NCBI GenBank assembly: GCA_036397815.1
Contig: DASWIE010000020.1
Coordinates: forward strand, 1 to 28,802
Reading direction: 5' to 3'
Source of the DNA: DASQFY01 sp036397815
Lineage (GTDB): Bacteria; Chloroflexota; Limnocylindria; QHBO01
Length of the DNA: 28,802 bases
Made by a program: the position numbers and the translations under genes. The notes below the pieces were generated by a model that saw only the letters and a program-made list of their open reading frames with translations, did no database searches and was not told where the DNA came from. The stretch's first letter is position 1. Each line of letters starts with the position of its first letter. Positions 1 through 7,183 of the stretch are shown here, piece by piece.

Positions 1-1
1 C

Positions 2-1219
2 GGCACCGTGGGCGAGGCGATCGCCCGCATGGCCGCCACCCGCGACTGGTGCGAGGCCATGGTCCTCGCCGACTACGACCTGGATCGGGCGACGGCGCTC
101 CAGGCAGAGCTCGGTGACCCGAATCGCTTCCCGGTCGAGCGCATCGACGCGCGTGACAGCGACGCGGTGGCGGAGCTGGCGCGGCGCCATCGGGCAGAGT
201 TGGTCATGAACGCGGTCGACCCGCGCTTCGTGATGCCGATCTTCGACGGCGCCCTGGCGGCCGGCGTCGACTACATGGACATGGCCAACAGCCTGTCGCG
301 ACCGCATCCGACCAAGCCATTCGCGACGCCCGGCGTGAAGCTGGGCGACGAGCAGCTGGCGAGGGCCGGCGACTGGGAGCGGGACGGCCGGCTCGCGCTG
401 CTGGGGATGGGGATGGACCCTGGGCTGAGCGACGTCTTCGCTGCCCACGCGGCCAAGAACCTGTTCGACGAGGTGGACGAGGTCCACGTCCGGGACGGTG
501 GGGACCTCCACATCCCCGGTTACGCCTTCGCGCCGGTCTTCAGCATCTGGACCACGATCGAGGAGTGCCTCAACCCGCCGGTCCTCTGGGAGGGCGACGG
601 GGAGCACGGCGACTGGCTCACGACGCAGCCGTTCAGCGCGCCGGAGAGCTTCCCGTTCCCGGAGGGGATCGGGCCGGTCGAGTGCGTCAACGTCGAGCAC
701 GAGGAGGTGCTCCTGGTGCCGCGCTGGATCCGCGGCGTCAAGCGAGTCACCTTCAAGTACGCGCTCGGTGCCGACTTCATCGAGAAGCTGAAGTTCCTGC
801 ACGAGATCGGCCTGGACCGCGTGGAGCCGGTGCGCGTGCGGGGCGTCGAGGTGTCGCCGCGCGACGTGGTGGCGGCGGTGGTGCCCGACCCGATCACGAT
901 GGGCGACAAGATGGTCGGGCGCGCGATCGTGGGCACCTGGGTGATCGGTCGCAAGGACGGCCGCCCGCGCGAGGTCTTCCTCTACCAGATGGCCGATGCG
1001 CAGGAGACGCTGGCCCGCACCGGCTCGCAGGTGGTAGGCTGGCAGACCGGCTTCAACCCGGTGATCGCCATGGAGCTGCTCGCCAGCGGCGCCTGGTCGG
1101 GCGTCGGCGTGCTGGGCCCGGAGGCCTTCGACCCCGATCCGTATCTCGCCCTGCTCGACCGATACGGGATCCATCACGCAATGGTCGAGATGGTACCGGG
1201 CGCACACAGGGCGACGTAG
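2..1219 (+). CDS. Saccharopine dehydrogenase-like NAD(P)-binding protein, 5'-truncated by the window edge
   Basis: The frame is open to the left edge. Its first visible residues, GTVGE, are the end of a GxGxxG dinucleotide-binding turn, so the true start lies outside the window and the GTG at position 8 should not be taken as the start. The following residues fit a Rossmann fold (VLADYDLDRA, then MNAVDPRF and GVDYMDMAN). The middle part (GMGMDPGLSDVFAAHA) and the long C-terminal catalytic domain match the saccharopine dehydrogenase/carboxynorspermidine dehydrogenase family, which makes or reduces imine-linked amino acid adducts in lysine or polyamine metabolism. The substrate cannot be told from sequence alone. 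About 405 residues are visible, close to the family length, so probably only 10-15 residues are missing. No partner gene for lysine or polyamine synthesis is visible nearby. Confidence 0.85.
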   Translation, partial: GTVGEAIARMAATRDWCEAMVLADYDLDRATALQAELGDPNRFPVERIDARDSDAVAELARRHRAELVMNAVDPRFVMPIFDGALAAGVDYMDMANSLSRPHPTKPFATPGVKLGDEQLARAGDWERDGRLALLGMGMDPGLSDVFAAHAAKNLFDEVDEVHVRDGGDLHIPGYAFAPVFSIWTTIEECLNPPVLWEGDGEHGDWLTTQPFSAPESFPFPEGIGPVECVNVEHEEVLLVPRWIRGVKRVTFKYALGADFIEKLKFLHEIGLDRVEPVRVRGVEVSPRDVVAAVVPDPITMGDKMVGRAIVGTWVIGRKDGRPREVFLYQMADAQETLARTGSQVVGWQTGFNPVIAMELLASGAWSGVGVLGPEAFDPDPYLALLDRYGIHHAMVEMVPGAHRAT

Positions 1220-1261
1220 CGCCCGCGGTCGCGGCGAAGAGCTCGACTGATGGGCGCTACG

Positions 1262-1316
1262 GCCAGGATGCATCGGCGAATGACCGATTTCGGCGGCATT
1301 TGAGCCGCATCCTGGC
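1262..1316. terminator. Inverted repeat after the saccharopine dehydrogenase-like gene
   Basis: A perfect 10-base inverted repeat (1262-1271 GCCAGGATGC and 1307-1316 GCATCCTGGC) encloses a smaller 5-bp hairpin (1293-1297 GCGGC with 1304-1308 GCCGC), which overlaps the outer arm by two bases, so the two stems are alternatives. It lies 43 bases after the stop codon. No T-run follows, so this could be a factor-assisted terminator or a 3' processing structure. Confidence 0.35.
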
Positions 1317-1385
1317 GGAATGCCAGCTGGTGGACCGATAGGGACGAGGAAGCAGGCCCGTCCGACTGGATCGTGGCAGGTACGC

Positions 1386-1407
1386 ACACCAGCTGAGCAT
1401 CTGGTGT
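1386..1407. other. Hairpin upstream of the GerW-like gene
   Basis: ACACCAG (1386-1392) and CTGGTGT (1401-1407) form a perfect 7-bp stem with an 8-base loop. It ends 5 bases before the proposed -35 element of the next gene. It could end upstream transcription or act as an operator. Its role is unknown. Confidence 0.3.
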
Positions 1408-1411
1408 CGAT

Positions 1412-1440
1412 GTGACCACTTCAACCCATCGGCCTAGACT
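1412..1440 (+). promoter_or_regulatory. Promoter of the GerW-like gene
   Basis: A -35-like GTGACC (1412-1417), a 17-bp spacer and a -10-like TAGACT (1435-1440) place the transcription start near 1447. A strong Shine-Dalgarno AGGAGG (1459-1464) follows, 7 bases before the ATG. The -35 resembles the TTGACC seen at two other promoters in this window. Confidence 0.55.
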
Positions 1441-1471
1441 GGAGGGCCACACCGATGCAGGAGGCACTTCC

Positions 1472-1801
1472 ATGAATGTCGACGAGATGCTGACCGGCGC
1501 GCGTGACGCGGTCACGGTCCAGCGGGTCTACGGCGAGCCGATCGAGAAGAACGGGGTCACGATCATTCCTGCCGCGAAGGTGAGCGGCGGGGGAGGCGGG
1601 GGCGGCGACGCGGAGAACAACGGCGGCGGCGGCTTCGGGATCTCCGCCAAGCCGGCGGGCGCATACGTGATCAAGGGCGACGACGTTGAATGGCAGCCGG
1701 CGCTCGACATCAACCGGATCGTGCTCGGCGGCCAGGTCGTTGCGATCTTCTTCTTCCTCTTTCTGCGCACGCTGGTGAAGGCCCGCGCCAGGAAGTCCTG
1801 A
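1472..1801 (+). CDS. GerW/YtfJ-family protein with C-terminal membrane anchor
   Basis: 109 residues. The body matches the GerW (YtfJ) family: an N-terminal helix (VDEMLTGARDAV), then VYGEPIEKNGVTIIPAAKV, a glycine-rich stretch, and GFGISAKPAGAYVIKGDDVEW. The C-terminus adds one hydrophobic helix (roughly residues 84-100, rich in Val/Phe/Leu) followed by a basic tail (KARARKS), so the protein is probably anchored with the GerW domain in the cytoplasm. In Bacillus the family is linked to spores, but homologues are widespread in non-sporulating bacteria where the role is unknown, and no sporulation gene is present here. The ATG at 1472 is chosen because AGGAGG lies 7 bases upstream. Confidence 0.8.
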   Translation: MNVDEMLTGARDAVTVQRVYGEPIEKNGVTIIPAAKVSGGGGGGGDAENNGGGGFGISAKPAGAYVIKGDDVEWQPALDINRIVLGGQVVAIFFFLFLRTLVKARARKS

Positions 1802-1821
1802 CCCAGCGGCGGATAGCACGA

Positions 1822-1845
1822 ACGCCGCCTGGCGGGAGGCGGCGT
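1822..1845. terminator. Bidirectional hairpin between the GerW-like gene and tRNA-fMet
   Basis: ACGCCGCC (1822-1829) pairs with GGCGGCGT (1838-1845), an 8-bp GC-rich stem with an 8-base loop, located between two converging transcription units. There is no T-run on either side. It is positioned to end both the GerW-like mRNA (+) and the tRNA transcript (-). Confidence 0.5.
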
Positions 1846-1861
1846 CCGATCTGAGAGTCTG

Positions 1862-1936
<75 letters not shown>

Positions 1937-1943
1937 ACTCGGT

Positions 1944-1972
1944 ATGGTAGTGGCGCGGTCGGCTTCGGTCAA
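1944..1972 (-). promoter_or_regulatory. Promoter of tRNA-fMet
   Basis: On the minus strand TTGACC (1972-1967), a 17-bp spacer and TACCAT (1949-1944) form a good sigma-70-type promoter. Only 7 bases separate the -10 from the mature tRNA 5' end at 1936, so transcription should begin at or within a base or two of the mature 5' end. Confidence 0.7.
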
Positions 1973-2003
1973 TCGAGCGGGGTGCCGACCGAATGGCGTC
2001 GGC

Positions 2004-2009
2004 TACAAT
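2004..2009 (+). promoter_or_regulatory. -10 element of the oxidase-like/cytochrome c operon
   Basis: TACAAT (5 of 6 to consensus) lies about 88 bases before the proposed start codon. No convincing -35 hexamer is visible at 16-18 bp, so this rests on the -10 and its position only. It would give a leader of roughly 80 nt. Confidence 0.4.
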
Positions 2010-2096
2010 TCGGGCCGTGGTCCGCCGCACGGGCGGCCTGCCCCGGACGCACCAGCCTCAAGACCGATTCGTCCGCAGGAGGGTCTGCGCGCGCAG

Positions 2097-3587
2097 ATGG
2101 CCGTCAACCCGAAGAAGCTTCGCCCCTACGACGAGCCGCCGCGCGGCCGTCGTTCGCTGATACCGCAGGCGCCGGACAGCGGGGCCACCGCATTCCTGGT
2201 GGTCGCCGCGCTCTGGCTGCTGGTGACCGCCGGCCTCGGGGCTGCGTGGATCGGCGGCCTGCTCTTCCCGGCGCAGCTCACCTTCCGGTTCGAGATCCCA
2301 CTGCCCATTTTCGGCGCGTTTCCGATCGACATCAGCCCAGGGACCGATGGTGCCGCGTTCGCGAACGCGCTGGTCTACGGCTGGCTGTCGAACGCCGCCC
2401 TGGGCGCGATCCTGTTCATCACGCCGCGCATCAGCGGGGTGCGCCTCGTCGGCGAGCGGACGGCCTTCCTGGCGATGCTGGCGTGGAACCTGGCCGTCGC
2501 CGGCGGACTGTCGAGCGTGTACATGCCCCGGATCGCCCAGGTGGGACGCCTGGCCGAGTTCGCCCTCCCGTTCGACGGGCTGATGCTCCTTGGCCTGCTG
2601 ATGGTGAACGTCGTCTTCTGGCGCACCGTGCTGGCGGCCAGGCGGTTGCCGTTCGTCAGCATCTGGTTCTTCGGCATCGCGCTGCTGGCGGTGATGGGCT
2701 TCTATGCCCTGGCGGCGGCTGCGACCGCGGGCGCGCAGGTGATCAGCCTGGACGAGACGCTCGTTGCGCTGGTGGTCGGCTTCGCGGCCCGCGCAATCGA
2801 GACCTACTGGGTGCTCGGTGTCGCATTGGGGACGCTCTACTACGTCGTGCCGCGGGCCACCGGCAACCCGCTCGCCAGCGCCGCAATGGGGATGCTGGCC
2901 TGGCTGCTGTGGGCCGGCCTGTCGGGCATCTCGGCGCTGGGAGCGCTGGTCGATACGTCGGTCCCGTTCTGGGTCACCATGCTCGGCAACGTCGGCACCC
3001 TGCTGCTGGTCACGCCCGTCTTCCTGTCGGTGGCCACCCTGGCGCTCACGATCCAGGGGCGCTGGACGCTCGTCCTGTCGGCCGGGACGATCGCCTTCGC
3101 GGTCGTCTCGATGGCCTTCCTGCTTGCCGCCAGCCTGCTGGAGGCGATCGGATCGCTGCGCACGGTGCAGGGCCTCGTCCGTGGGACGGAGTGGCCCCTC
3201 GGGGCCTGGCTCTTCGGCACGCTGGGGACGGCGACCTTCGCGTCCTTCGCCATCGTCGATCACGCGGCCCCGCGCCTCCTGCGCCGCGACTGGCGCGGCA
3301 GCGTCCTGACCGATGCCCAGCTGTGGGCCGGCTTCGCCGGTGCGACCATGACCGGCATGGCGCTGATGGCGGCAGGCCTGGCCCACGGCTCGCTCCTCCG
3401 ACAGGCCGCATCGCCCGACGAGATCACCAATACCCTGCGCTGGTTCCTGATCGTGGCGGGCGGCGGTATGAGCCTCGTGGCACTGGGGTCCGCCGCCCTG
3501 CTGGGCACGCTCTTCCTGATGTACACCACCGCGCGAAAGGCCTCCTATGCGGTGGCCGATGCGACCGCCGCCGCCGCGGGCCACTGA
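2097..3587 (+). CDS. Heme-copper oxidase subunit I (CcoN-like) homologue lacking the metal-ligand histidines
   Basis: 496 residues with about 12 hydrophobic segments, the architecture of cbb3-type oxidase/NorB subunit I. Family landmarks remain: NALVYGWLSNA (90-100) where oxidases read HTNAxxxGW, YYVVPRATGNP (248-258) where CcoN reads YYFVPK, and FASFAIVDHAAPRLL (381-395) where oxidases read IYYxxPR. The protein has only three histidines (389, 430, 496), and none sits at the six positions that bind heme b, the high-spin heme and CuB: F88 replaces the low-spin heme ligand, the WGHN segment reads ETYWVLG (235-241), and the HxH segment reads LGAWLFG. It is therefore unlikely to reduce oxygen or NO itself. 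The ATG at 2097 has AGGAGG 14 bases upstream, rather far. The stop is 4 nt before the cytochrome c start, so the two probably act together in the membrane. Confidence 0.75.
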   Translation: MAVNPKKLRPYDEPPRGRRSLIPQAPDSGATAFLVVAALWLLVTAGLGAAWIGGLLFPAQLTFRFEIPLPIFGAFPIDISPGTDGAAFANALVYGWLSNAALGAILFITPRISGVRLVGERTAFLAMLAWNLAVAGGLSSVYMPRIAQVGRLAEFALPFDGLMLLGLLMVNVVFWRTVLAARRLPFVSIWFFGIALLAVMGFYALAAAATAGAQVISLDETLVALVVGFAARAIETYWVLGVALGTLYYVVPRATGNPLASAAMGMLAWLLWAGLSGISALGALVDTSVPFWVTMLGNVGTLLLVTPVFLSVATLALTIQGRWTLVLSAGTIAFAVVSMAFLLAASLLEAIGSLRTVQGLVRGTEWPLGAWLFGTLGTATFASFAIVDHAAPRLLRRDWRGSVLTDAQLWAGFAGATMTGMALMAAGLAHGSLLRQAASPDEITNTLRWFLIVAGGGMSLVALGSAALLGTLFLMYTTARKASYAVADATAAAAGH

Positions 3588-3591
3588 ACCG

Positions 3592-4047
3592 ATGTCCGTC
3601 TACACCCCGATCGAGACGCGCAACGCCCTGCCCCGCTGGGCGGTGGGGCTGACCGTCCTGGTCTTCCTGGTCGGCGGTGTCTACTTCGCCGGCAACCTGA
3701 GCGGCGAGAATCCCCCGATCATCGGCGGCCCGTCGCCGTCGGCGGGCGGTGGCGGCCCCGCCGTGGCGCAGGCGATCATCGACCAGGCGGGCTGCCAGTC
3801 CTGCCATGGGCCGGACCTTGCGGGTCAGGGCACCTTCCCGAGCCTCCACGGCGTCAAGGACGGGCCGGTCAGCGAGAACCTCCAGCAGCTCTACGCAGAG
3901 CATCCGGACGACTGGGCCAACCTGTGGATCGCCGGTACCGATCCCGCCGTCGCCGGCCTCGACCGCGGAGGAATGCCCGTCTTTGACGAGACCCTCACCC
4001 CCGAGCAGATCGACACCGTCGTCGAGTACCTGAAGACCCTGCCGTGA
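3592..4047 (+). CDS. Membrane-anchored monoheme cytochrome c
   Basis: 151 residues. A single hydrophobic segment (about 16-35) acts as an uncleaved N-terminal anchor, followed by a Gly/Pro/Ser linker. A class I cytochrome c domain follows, with heme attachment site C68-Q-S-C71-H72 and a candidate sixth ligand M128 in GGMPVF. The domain lies outside the cytoplasmic membrane by family logic. The C-terminal helix (LTPEQIDTVVEYLKTL) is the usual packing helix. It starts 4 nt after the oxidase-like subunit and overlaps the next gene by GTGA, indicating one transcript. It resembles the single-heme CcoP/CcoO-type electron donors. Because its neighbour lacks metal ligands, the true electron acceptor is uncertain. 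Confidence 0.88.
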   Translation: MSVYTPIETRNALPRWAVGLTVLVFLVGGVYFAGNLSGENPPIIGGPSPSAGGGGPAVAQAIIDQAGCQSCHGPDLAGQGTFPSLHGVKDGPVSENLQQLYAEHPDDWANLWIAGTDPAVAGLDRGGMPVFDETLTPEQIDTVVEYLKTLP

Positions 4048-4970
4048 CCGATCCGGCCGAACGGCCGGCACGCTCCGTCCCGGTCCTGATCGGCGGCGCC
4101 GAGATGGCGACGATCGACGAGAACGCCCAGCAGCTCGGCCTCGCCCAGGACGCGCTGATGGAGAGCGCCGGCGCTGCGGTTGCGGAGGTGGCGCTGGCCG
4201 AGCTGGCGCGGGGGGCGGAGGAGATTCGCGGCCCGGGCGGGCTCCTCGCTGAGCCGGCGCTCACCGCCGTCCTGTGCGGCACCGGCAACAACGGCGGCGA
4301 CGGGTTCGTGACCGCCCGCCGGCTGGCGGCGACGGGGCAGCGGGTGGTGGCGGTCCTGGTCGGCGACCCTGGCCGGATCGCCGCCGAGGCGGGGAGGGCG
4401 GCGACGGCGCACAACTGGACCGTGCTGCAGGCGATGGCCTCGGCAGGGTCGCTCGAGCTGTTCGTGGCGCCCACGCCCGAGCTCTTGCTGCAGCTGCGGC
4501 CGCGCCTCTCTCCGGCGTCGCTGGTCATCGATGCGCTGCTCGGCAGCGGGGCGGCCGGACCGCTCCGCGAGCCGATCTCCACCGCCGTCGACCTGGTCAA
4601 CGCCATCCGCACGCACGCCGTCGCCGCCGGCCGGCCGTGCAGCGTCGTGGCGGTCGACACCCCGACCCTGATCGACCTGACCGATGGCTCTCGCTCCTCG
4701 CCGGTGGTGGCTGCCGACGCCACGGTCACCTTCCACCGAGCAAAGGCAGGATTCGCGCTCGATCGCGAGTCGCGGCGGCTGGCGGGTCGCTACTTCGTGG
4801 CGCCGATCGGCATCCCGCTCGAGGCCGAGGAGGGGATCGTTCCGCCCGACGGTGAGTTTCCGCCGGCCCGGATCGCGCAGATCACCTGGCAGGAGCCGGT
4901 CCCGCGCGAGGCGGAGGGGTTCGTGCGGCCCGGCGGTGGCGTGGCCGCCGGTCCCGGGGTCGAGGACTAG
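4044..4970 (+). CDS. nnrE: NAD(P)H-hydrate epimerase (YjeF N-terminal domain), stand-alone
   Basis: 308 residues. It epimerises damaged R-NADHX/NADPHX so the partner dehydratase can repair it, and acts in the cytoplasm. The signature CGTGNNGGDG runs from residue 78, followed by VIDALLGSG and ADATVTFHRAKAGF, all in family order. One conserved block is altered: where most members have DxPSGxD, this one reads DTPTLIDLTDG, so the phosphate/sugar-side loop differs. The C-terminal ADP/ATP-dependent dehydratase domain of fused YjeF proteins is absent, and no dehydratase gene is in the window. The GTG start at 4044 overlaps the cytochrome c stop (GTGA), implying coupled translation. The C-terminal 60 residues are Pro/Gly/Glu-rich and poorly conserved. 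Confidence 0.82.
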   Translation: MTDPAERPARSVPVLIGGAEMATIDENAQQLGLAQDALMESAGAAVAEVALAELARGAEEIRGPGGLLAEPALTAVLCGTGNNGGDGFVTARRLAATGQRVVAVLVGDPGRIAAEAGRAATAHNWTVLQAMASAGSLELFVAPTPELLLQLRPRLSPASLVIDALLGSGAAGPLREPISTAVDLVNAIRTHAVAAGRPCSVVAVDTPTLIDLTDGSRSSPVVAADATVTFHRAKAGFALDRESRRLAGRYFVAPIGIPLEAEEGIVPPDGEFPPARIAQITWQEPVPREAEGFVRPGGGVAAGPGVED

Positions 4971-5569
4971 CTGCCTCCCGGCTTGACGAGCGGGTCGCCG
5001 GAGGCGCACAGCGGACAGCCAGCCGCGTCCCAGGACGCGATCTCGATGCGGCCCAGCGAGACGATCGGAAAGCCCAGCTCGACGGGACCGTTCGACCGAT
5101 CGACGATCACCGCCGCCGCCAGCGGCTCGACACCGGCGGCGCGCACCGCCCGTGCCGTCTCAGCCAACGACGCCCCGGTGGTCAGGATGTCGTCGACCAG
5201 CGCGACCCGCTCGTCGGGCGCCACCGGCCAGCCACGTCGCAGGGCGCGCACACCGCGCTCGGCGGGCTCGGCGAAGACGCCCCGCACCGTGCGCCCGAGC
5301 CGCGCCTCCAGCTGGCGGGCCGTCTCGAAGGCGAGCAGCACGCCGCCGGTAGTGGGGCCGACGACGAGAGTGGGCTCGTATGGCTCCAGCGCATCGGCCA
5401 GGCGCCGGCCGATCTCGACCGCCAGTGCCGGGTACTGGAGGACGGCGAACTTCTCCAGGTAGCGGTCCGAATGGCGCCCGCTCTTGAGCAGAAAGTGGCC
5501 GCGGCGCAGTGCCCCGGCGGCGTCGAACAGTTCCTCGACGGATGCCGCGGCGAGGTCGAGCCGCTCCAT
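4967..5569 (-). CDS. pyrE: Orotate phosphoribosyltransferase
   Basis: 200 residues. It joins orotate to PRPP to make OMP, step five of pyrimidine synthesis. Features are GHFLLKSGRHSDRYLEK near the N-terminus (RGHF and SG segments bind orotate/phosphate), GPTTGGVLLA (71-80) and the PRPP-binding loop VALVDDILTTGAS (122-134). A C-terminal CPLC pair (DAAGCPLCASG) is seen in some thermophile and chloroflexal OPRTs. The ATG at 5569 is preferred over more distal starts because the protein then begins just before the first family helix and sits 16 nt after the upstream gene. Its stop TAG shares the tetranucleotide CTAG (4967-4970) with the stop of the converging nnrE gene. Confidence 0.93.
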   Translation of the reverse strand: MERLDLAAASVEELFDAAGALRRGHFLLKSGRHSDRYLEKFAVLQYPALAVEIGRRLADALEPYEPTLVVGPTTGGVLLAFETARQLEARLGRTVRGVFAEPAERGVRALRRGWPVAPDERVALVDDILTTGASLAETARAVRAAGVEPLAAAVIVDRSNGPVELGFPIVSLGRIEIASWDAAGCPLCASGDPLVKPGGS

Positions 5570-5585
5570 CGGGCCCTGGACGTCT

Positions 5586-6404
5586 CTACTCGTAGACCGC
5601 GCTGAAGTCGACCGCCGGGTAGCGCTCGGAGAGCGCATCGGTCACCCACTGCAGGACGTCCGCGGGGTCGTAGAAGTCGGCGATCACCTTCGCGTCGGTG
5701 ACTGTCAGCCCGGGACGGCGTGACTCGATGCTGAGCGCCGAACCGGCGGGCAGATCGGTCAGGTCAAGGCTCGTCTCGAAGCGGCCGTCGGCGCGCAGGA
5801 CGAGCGTGTCTTCCTCCTCCTCGAGCAGGACCAGGTCGCCGGTCCGGGTCAGCACCTCGCCGGCATTGGCCGCGAACTCGCGCAGCACCTGCTTCTGCTG
5901 CTCGCCGATCTGGCTGCGGTAGGCGTCCGCCAGCTGCCAGAGCCGCTGAGCGGCCAGCGTCTCCTGCTGCGTGGTCGGCAGATCGGCCTGCCAGTCCCCC
6001 TCGCCGCCCTCGACCGGCTCCTCCTGTTCGGCGAGCGCGTCGGCGGGGACCAGGTGATTGGCCGGATCACGTGCCGCCGCAATCAGCCAGGCGAAGATAT
6101 CGGCCGGGTTGTAGAGCTCCACGATCTCGGAGACCGTGTCTACCACCTGCTCCTCGTCGTACCACTCGTTGTCGGCTGGATCCTGGTAGGTGAGCCGCGT
6201 GGTCCACGTCTCGTCCACGGGGTGGAAGACGAGGTAGTCCTGGTCGTCATCGACGAGCTTGATCGGCCCGACCTCGCGCAACCGCTCCCGGTTGGCGTCG
6301 ACGAAGCGGCGCAGCTGCTCGGTCGCCTCGTACAGGAAGTCACGACGCTCCAGCTCGGCCTCGGCGGCCAGCTCGCGCAGGGCGGTGATGCGCGGCGCGC
6401 TCAC
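5586..6404 (-). CDS. Unknown acidic protein made of two homologous halves
   Basis: 272 residues, very acidic, with no signal peptide or membrane segment, so probably cytoplasmic. I do not recognise a named family. The protein is an internal duplication. Half one (about 15-115) contains LVDDDQDYLVFHPVDETWTT and ends IVELYNPADIFAWLIAAA. Half two (about 150-262) contains LVLLEEEEDTLVLRADGRFET and ends VIADFYDPADVLQWVTDAL. Each half is a helix, a beta-rich segment, and a helix with the shared Y-[ND]-P-A-D-[IV] motif. A Pro/Glu/Gly linker joins them. It sits 16 nt upstream of pyrE and downstream of two other unknown genes, all co-directional with pyrRBC, so it may be co-transcribed with pyrimidine genes. 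No function is claimed. Confidence 0.7.
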   Translation of the reverse strand: MSAPRITALRELAAEAELERRDFLYEATEQLRRFVDANRERLREVGPIKLVDDDQDYLVFHPVDETWTTRLTYQDPADNEWYDEEQVVDTVSEIVELYNPADIFAWLIAAARDPANHLVPADALAEQEEPVEGGEGDWQADLPTTQQETLAAQRLWQLADAYRSQIGEQQKQVLREFAANAGEVLTRTGDLVLLEEEEDTLVLRADGRFETSLDLTDLPAGSALSIESRRPGLTVTDAKVIADFYDPADVLQWVTDALSERYPAVDFSAVYE

Positions 6405-6428
6405 GGCCGAATGCTCATGGCCGAAGTC

Positions 6429-6755
6429 TCATGGCTTGAACACGAAGTCGGGGCCCATCCGCTCCCGCAGGAAGATGATGTGCTTCTTGTCGAACACCGA
6501 CTCCGCCATGCGGTGCCCGAAGCCGAGCGTTCCCGGATCGGCGTACAGGCGGTCGAGCACCGCGTAGTTCGGCAGGTCCAGGATGATCAGGTTGTCCCAC
6601 TCGGAGCCCTCGGTCACGTTGAACCAGCCGATGAAGCGGATCCCGTACTCCGCCTCGTAGCGGCGCGCGGTCCGGGGGAAGAAGTGGCGCATCCCGCGCT
6701 TGAAGAGCGCGTCCCGCCCCTTGCGCACGTTGAAGAAGGTGGCCATCAATGGCAT
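6429..6755 (-). CDS. Small conserved-looking protein, possibly a dimeric alpha/beta-barrel (NIPSNAP/EthD-like) fold
   Basis: 108 residues, soluble. The pattern RRYEAEYGIRFIGWFNVTEGSEWDNLIILDLPNY, then LDRLYADPGTLGFGHRM, resembles ferredoxin-like dimeric barrel proteins of the NIPSNAP/EthD type in the G-W-F strand followed by a long helix and a DP turn. This is a weak fold-level guess. The start at 6755 overlaps the upstream stop as TGATG, which suggests reinitiation. A second ATG three codons later (6746) is a reasonable alternative. It lies between a small membrane protein and the duplicated acidic protein in the pyr-side cluster. Confidence 0.6.
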   Translation of the reverse strand: MPLMATFFNVRKGRDALFKRGMRHFFPRTARRYEAEYGIRFIGWFNVTEGSEWDNLIILDLPNYAVLDRLYADPGTLGFGHRMAESVFDKKHIIFLRERMGPDFVFKP

Positions 6756-7090
6756 CAGGCCGGCCCCTCTTCGTCATCGGTCTCCTCGGACGGCGGCTCG
6801 GTGCTGATCACCCGGGGCGGTCCTTTGGCTGGACCGATGGTGCGGCCACGGCCGCGCCGCCGATCGGCGAAGAAGACGCGCAGCAGAAAGACGGCGGTCA
6901 TGCTCACGAAGAAGAGGAGCACCATGTCGATGCCGAGCAGGACGACGAGCAGCCAGACCGGCCATGAGAGGCTGAAGAGGCCCACCGGAATGAGCAGCAG
7001 GATGGCGGCGAACAGGATGGCCTGCCAGATGAAGCAGCCAAAGCCGGGCCCCTCATTCGGGTCGAGCTCCTCGTTGTAGCGGATCGACAT
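6755..7090 (-). CDS. Small two-helix membrane protein of unknown function
   Basis: 111 residues. Two hydrophobic segments (about 19-41 and 44-70) are joined by a very short turn, followed by an arginine-rich stretch (DRRRGRGR) and an acidic C-terminal tail (ETDDEEGPA). By the positive-inside rule the tail is cytoplasmic. I recognise no family. It starts about 94 nt after the pyrC stop on the same strand, with only weak ribosome-binding sequence. It is translationally coupled to the next gene through TGATG. Confidence 0.65.
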   Translation of the reverse strand: MSIRYNEELDPNEGPGFGCFIWQAILFAAILLLIPVGLFSLSWPVWLLVVLLGIDMVLLFFVSMTAVFLLRVFFADRRRGRGRTIGPAKGPPRVISTEPPSEETDDEEGPA

Positions 7091-7158
7091 CCATCACTCG
7101 TTGGGGGTGCGTGGTGGCGCGTCGCATGGTCCCATATCCGCACGTGCCACGCTGCTCC

Positions 7159-7174
7159 GGCGCAGAGTTGCGCC
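7159..7174 (-). terminator. Hairpin after pyrC
   Basis: GGCGCA and TGCGCC form a 6-bp stem with a 4-base loop, beginning 9 bases after the pyrC stop. No T-run follows. It could end or attenuate transcription between pyrRBC and the unknown genes leading to pyrE. Confidence 0.35.
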
Positions 7175-7183
7175 CCCACGGGT

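Noticed and set aside
565..1341. Long open frames overlapping known genes on other frames, such as 565-1341 (+), 2058-3584 (-), 12289-13224 (+), 14443-16230 (-) and 24099-25478 (+)
   Set aside because: They lie in other frames of clearly recognised genes, are rich in Arg/Pro/Gly or low complexity, and show no family motif. Such shadows are expected in high-GC DNA.
1580..1640. Glycine-rich GGN tract in the GerW-like gene as a variable repeat
   Set aside because: It is short, has mixed codons, and a glycine-rich turn is normal in this family.
4044..4970. Bifunctional NnrE/NnrD (full-length YjeF)
   Set aside because: Only the epimerase domain is present, and the gene ends before any dehydratase motif.
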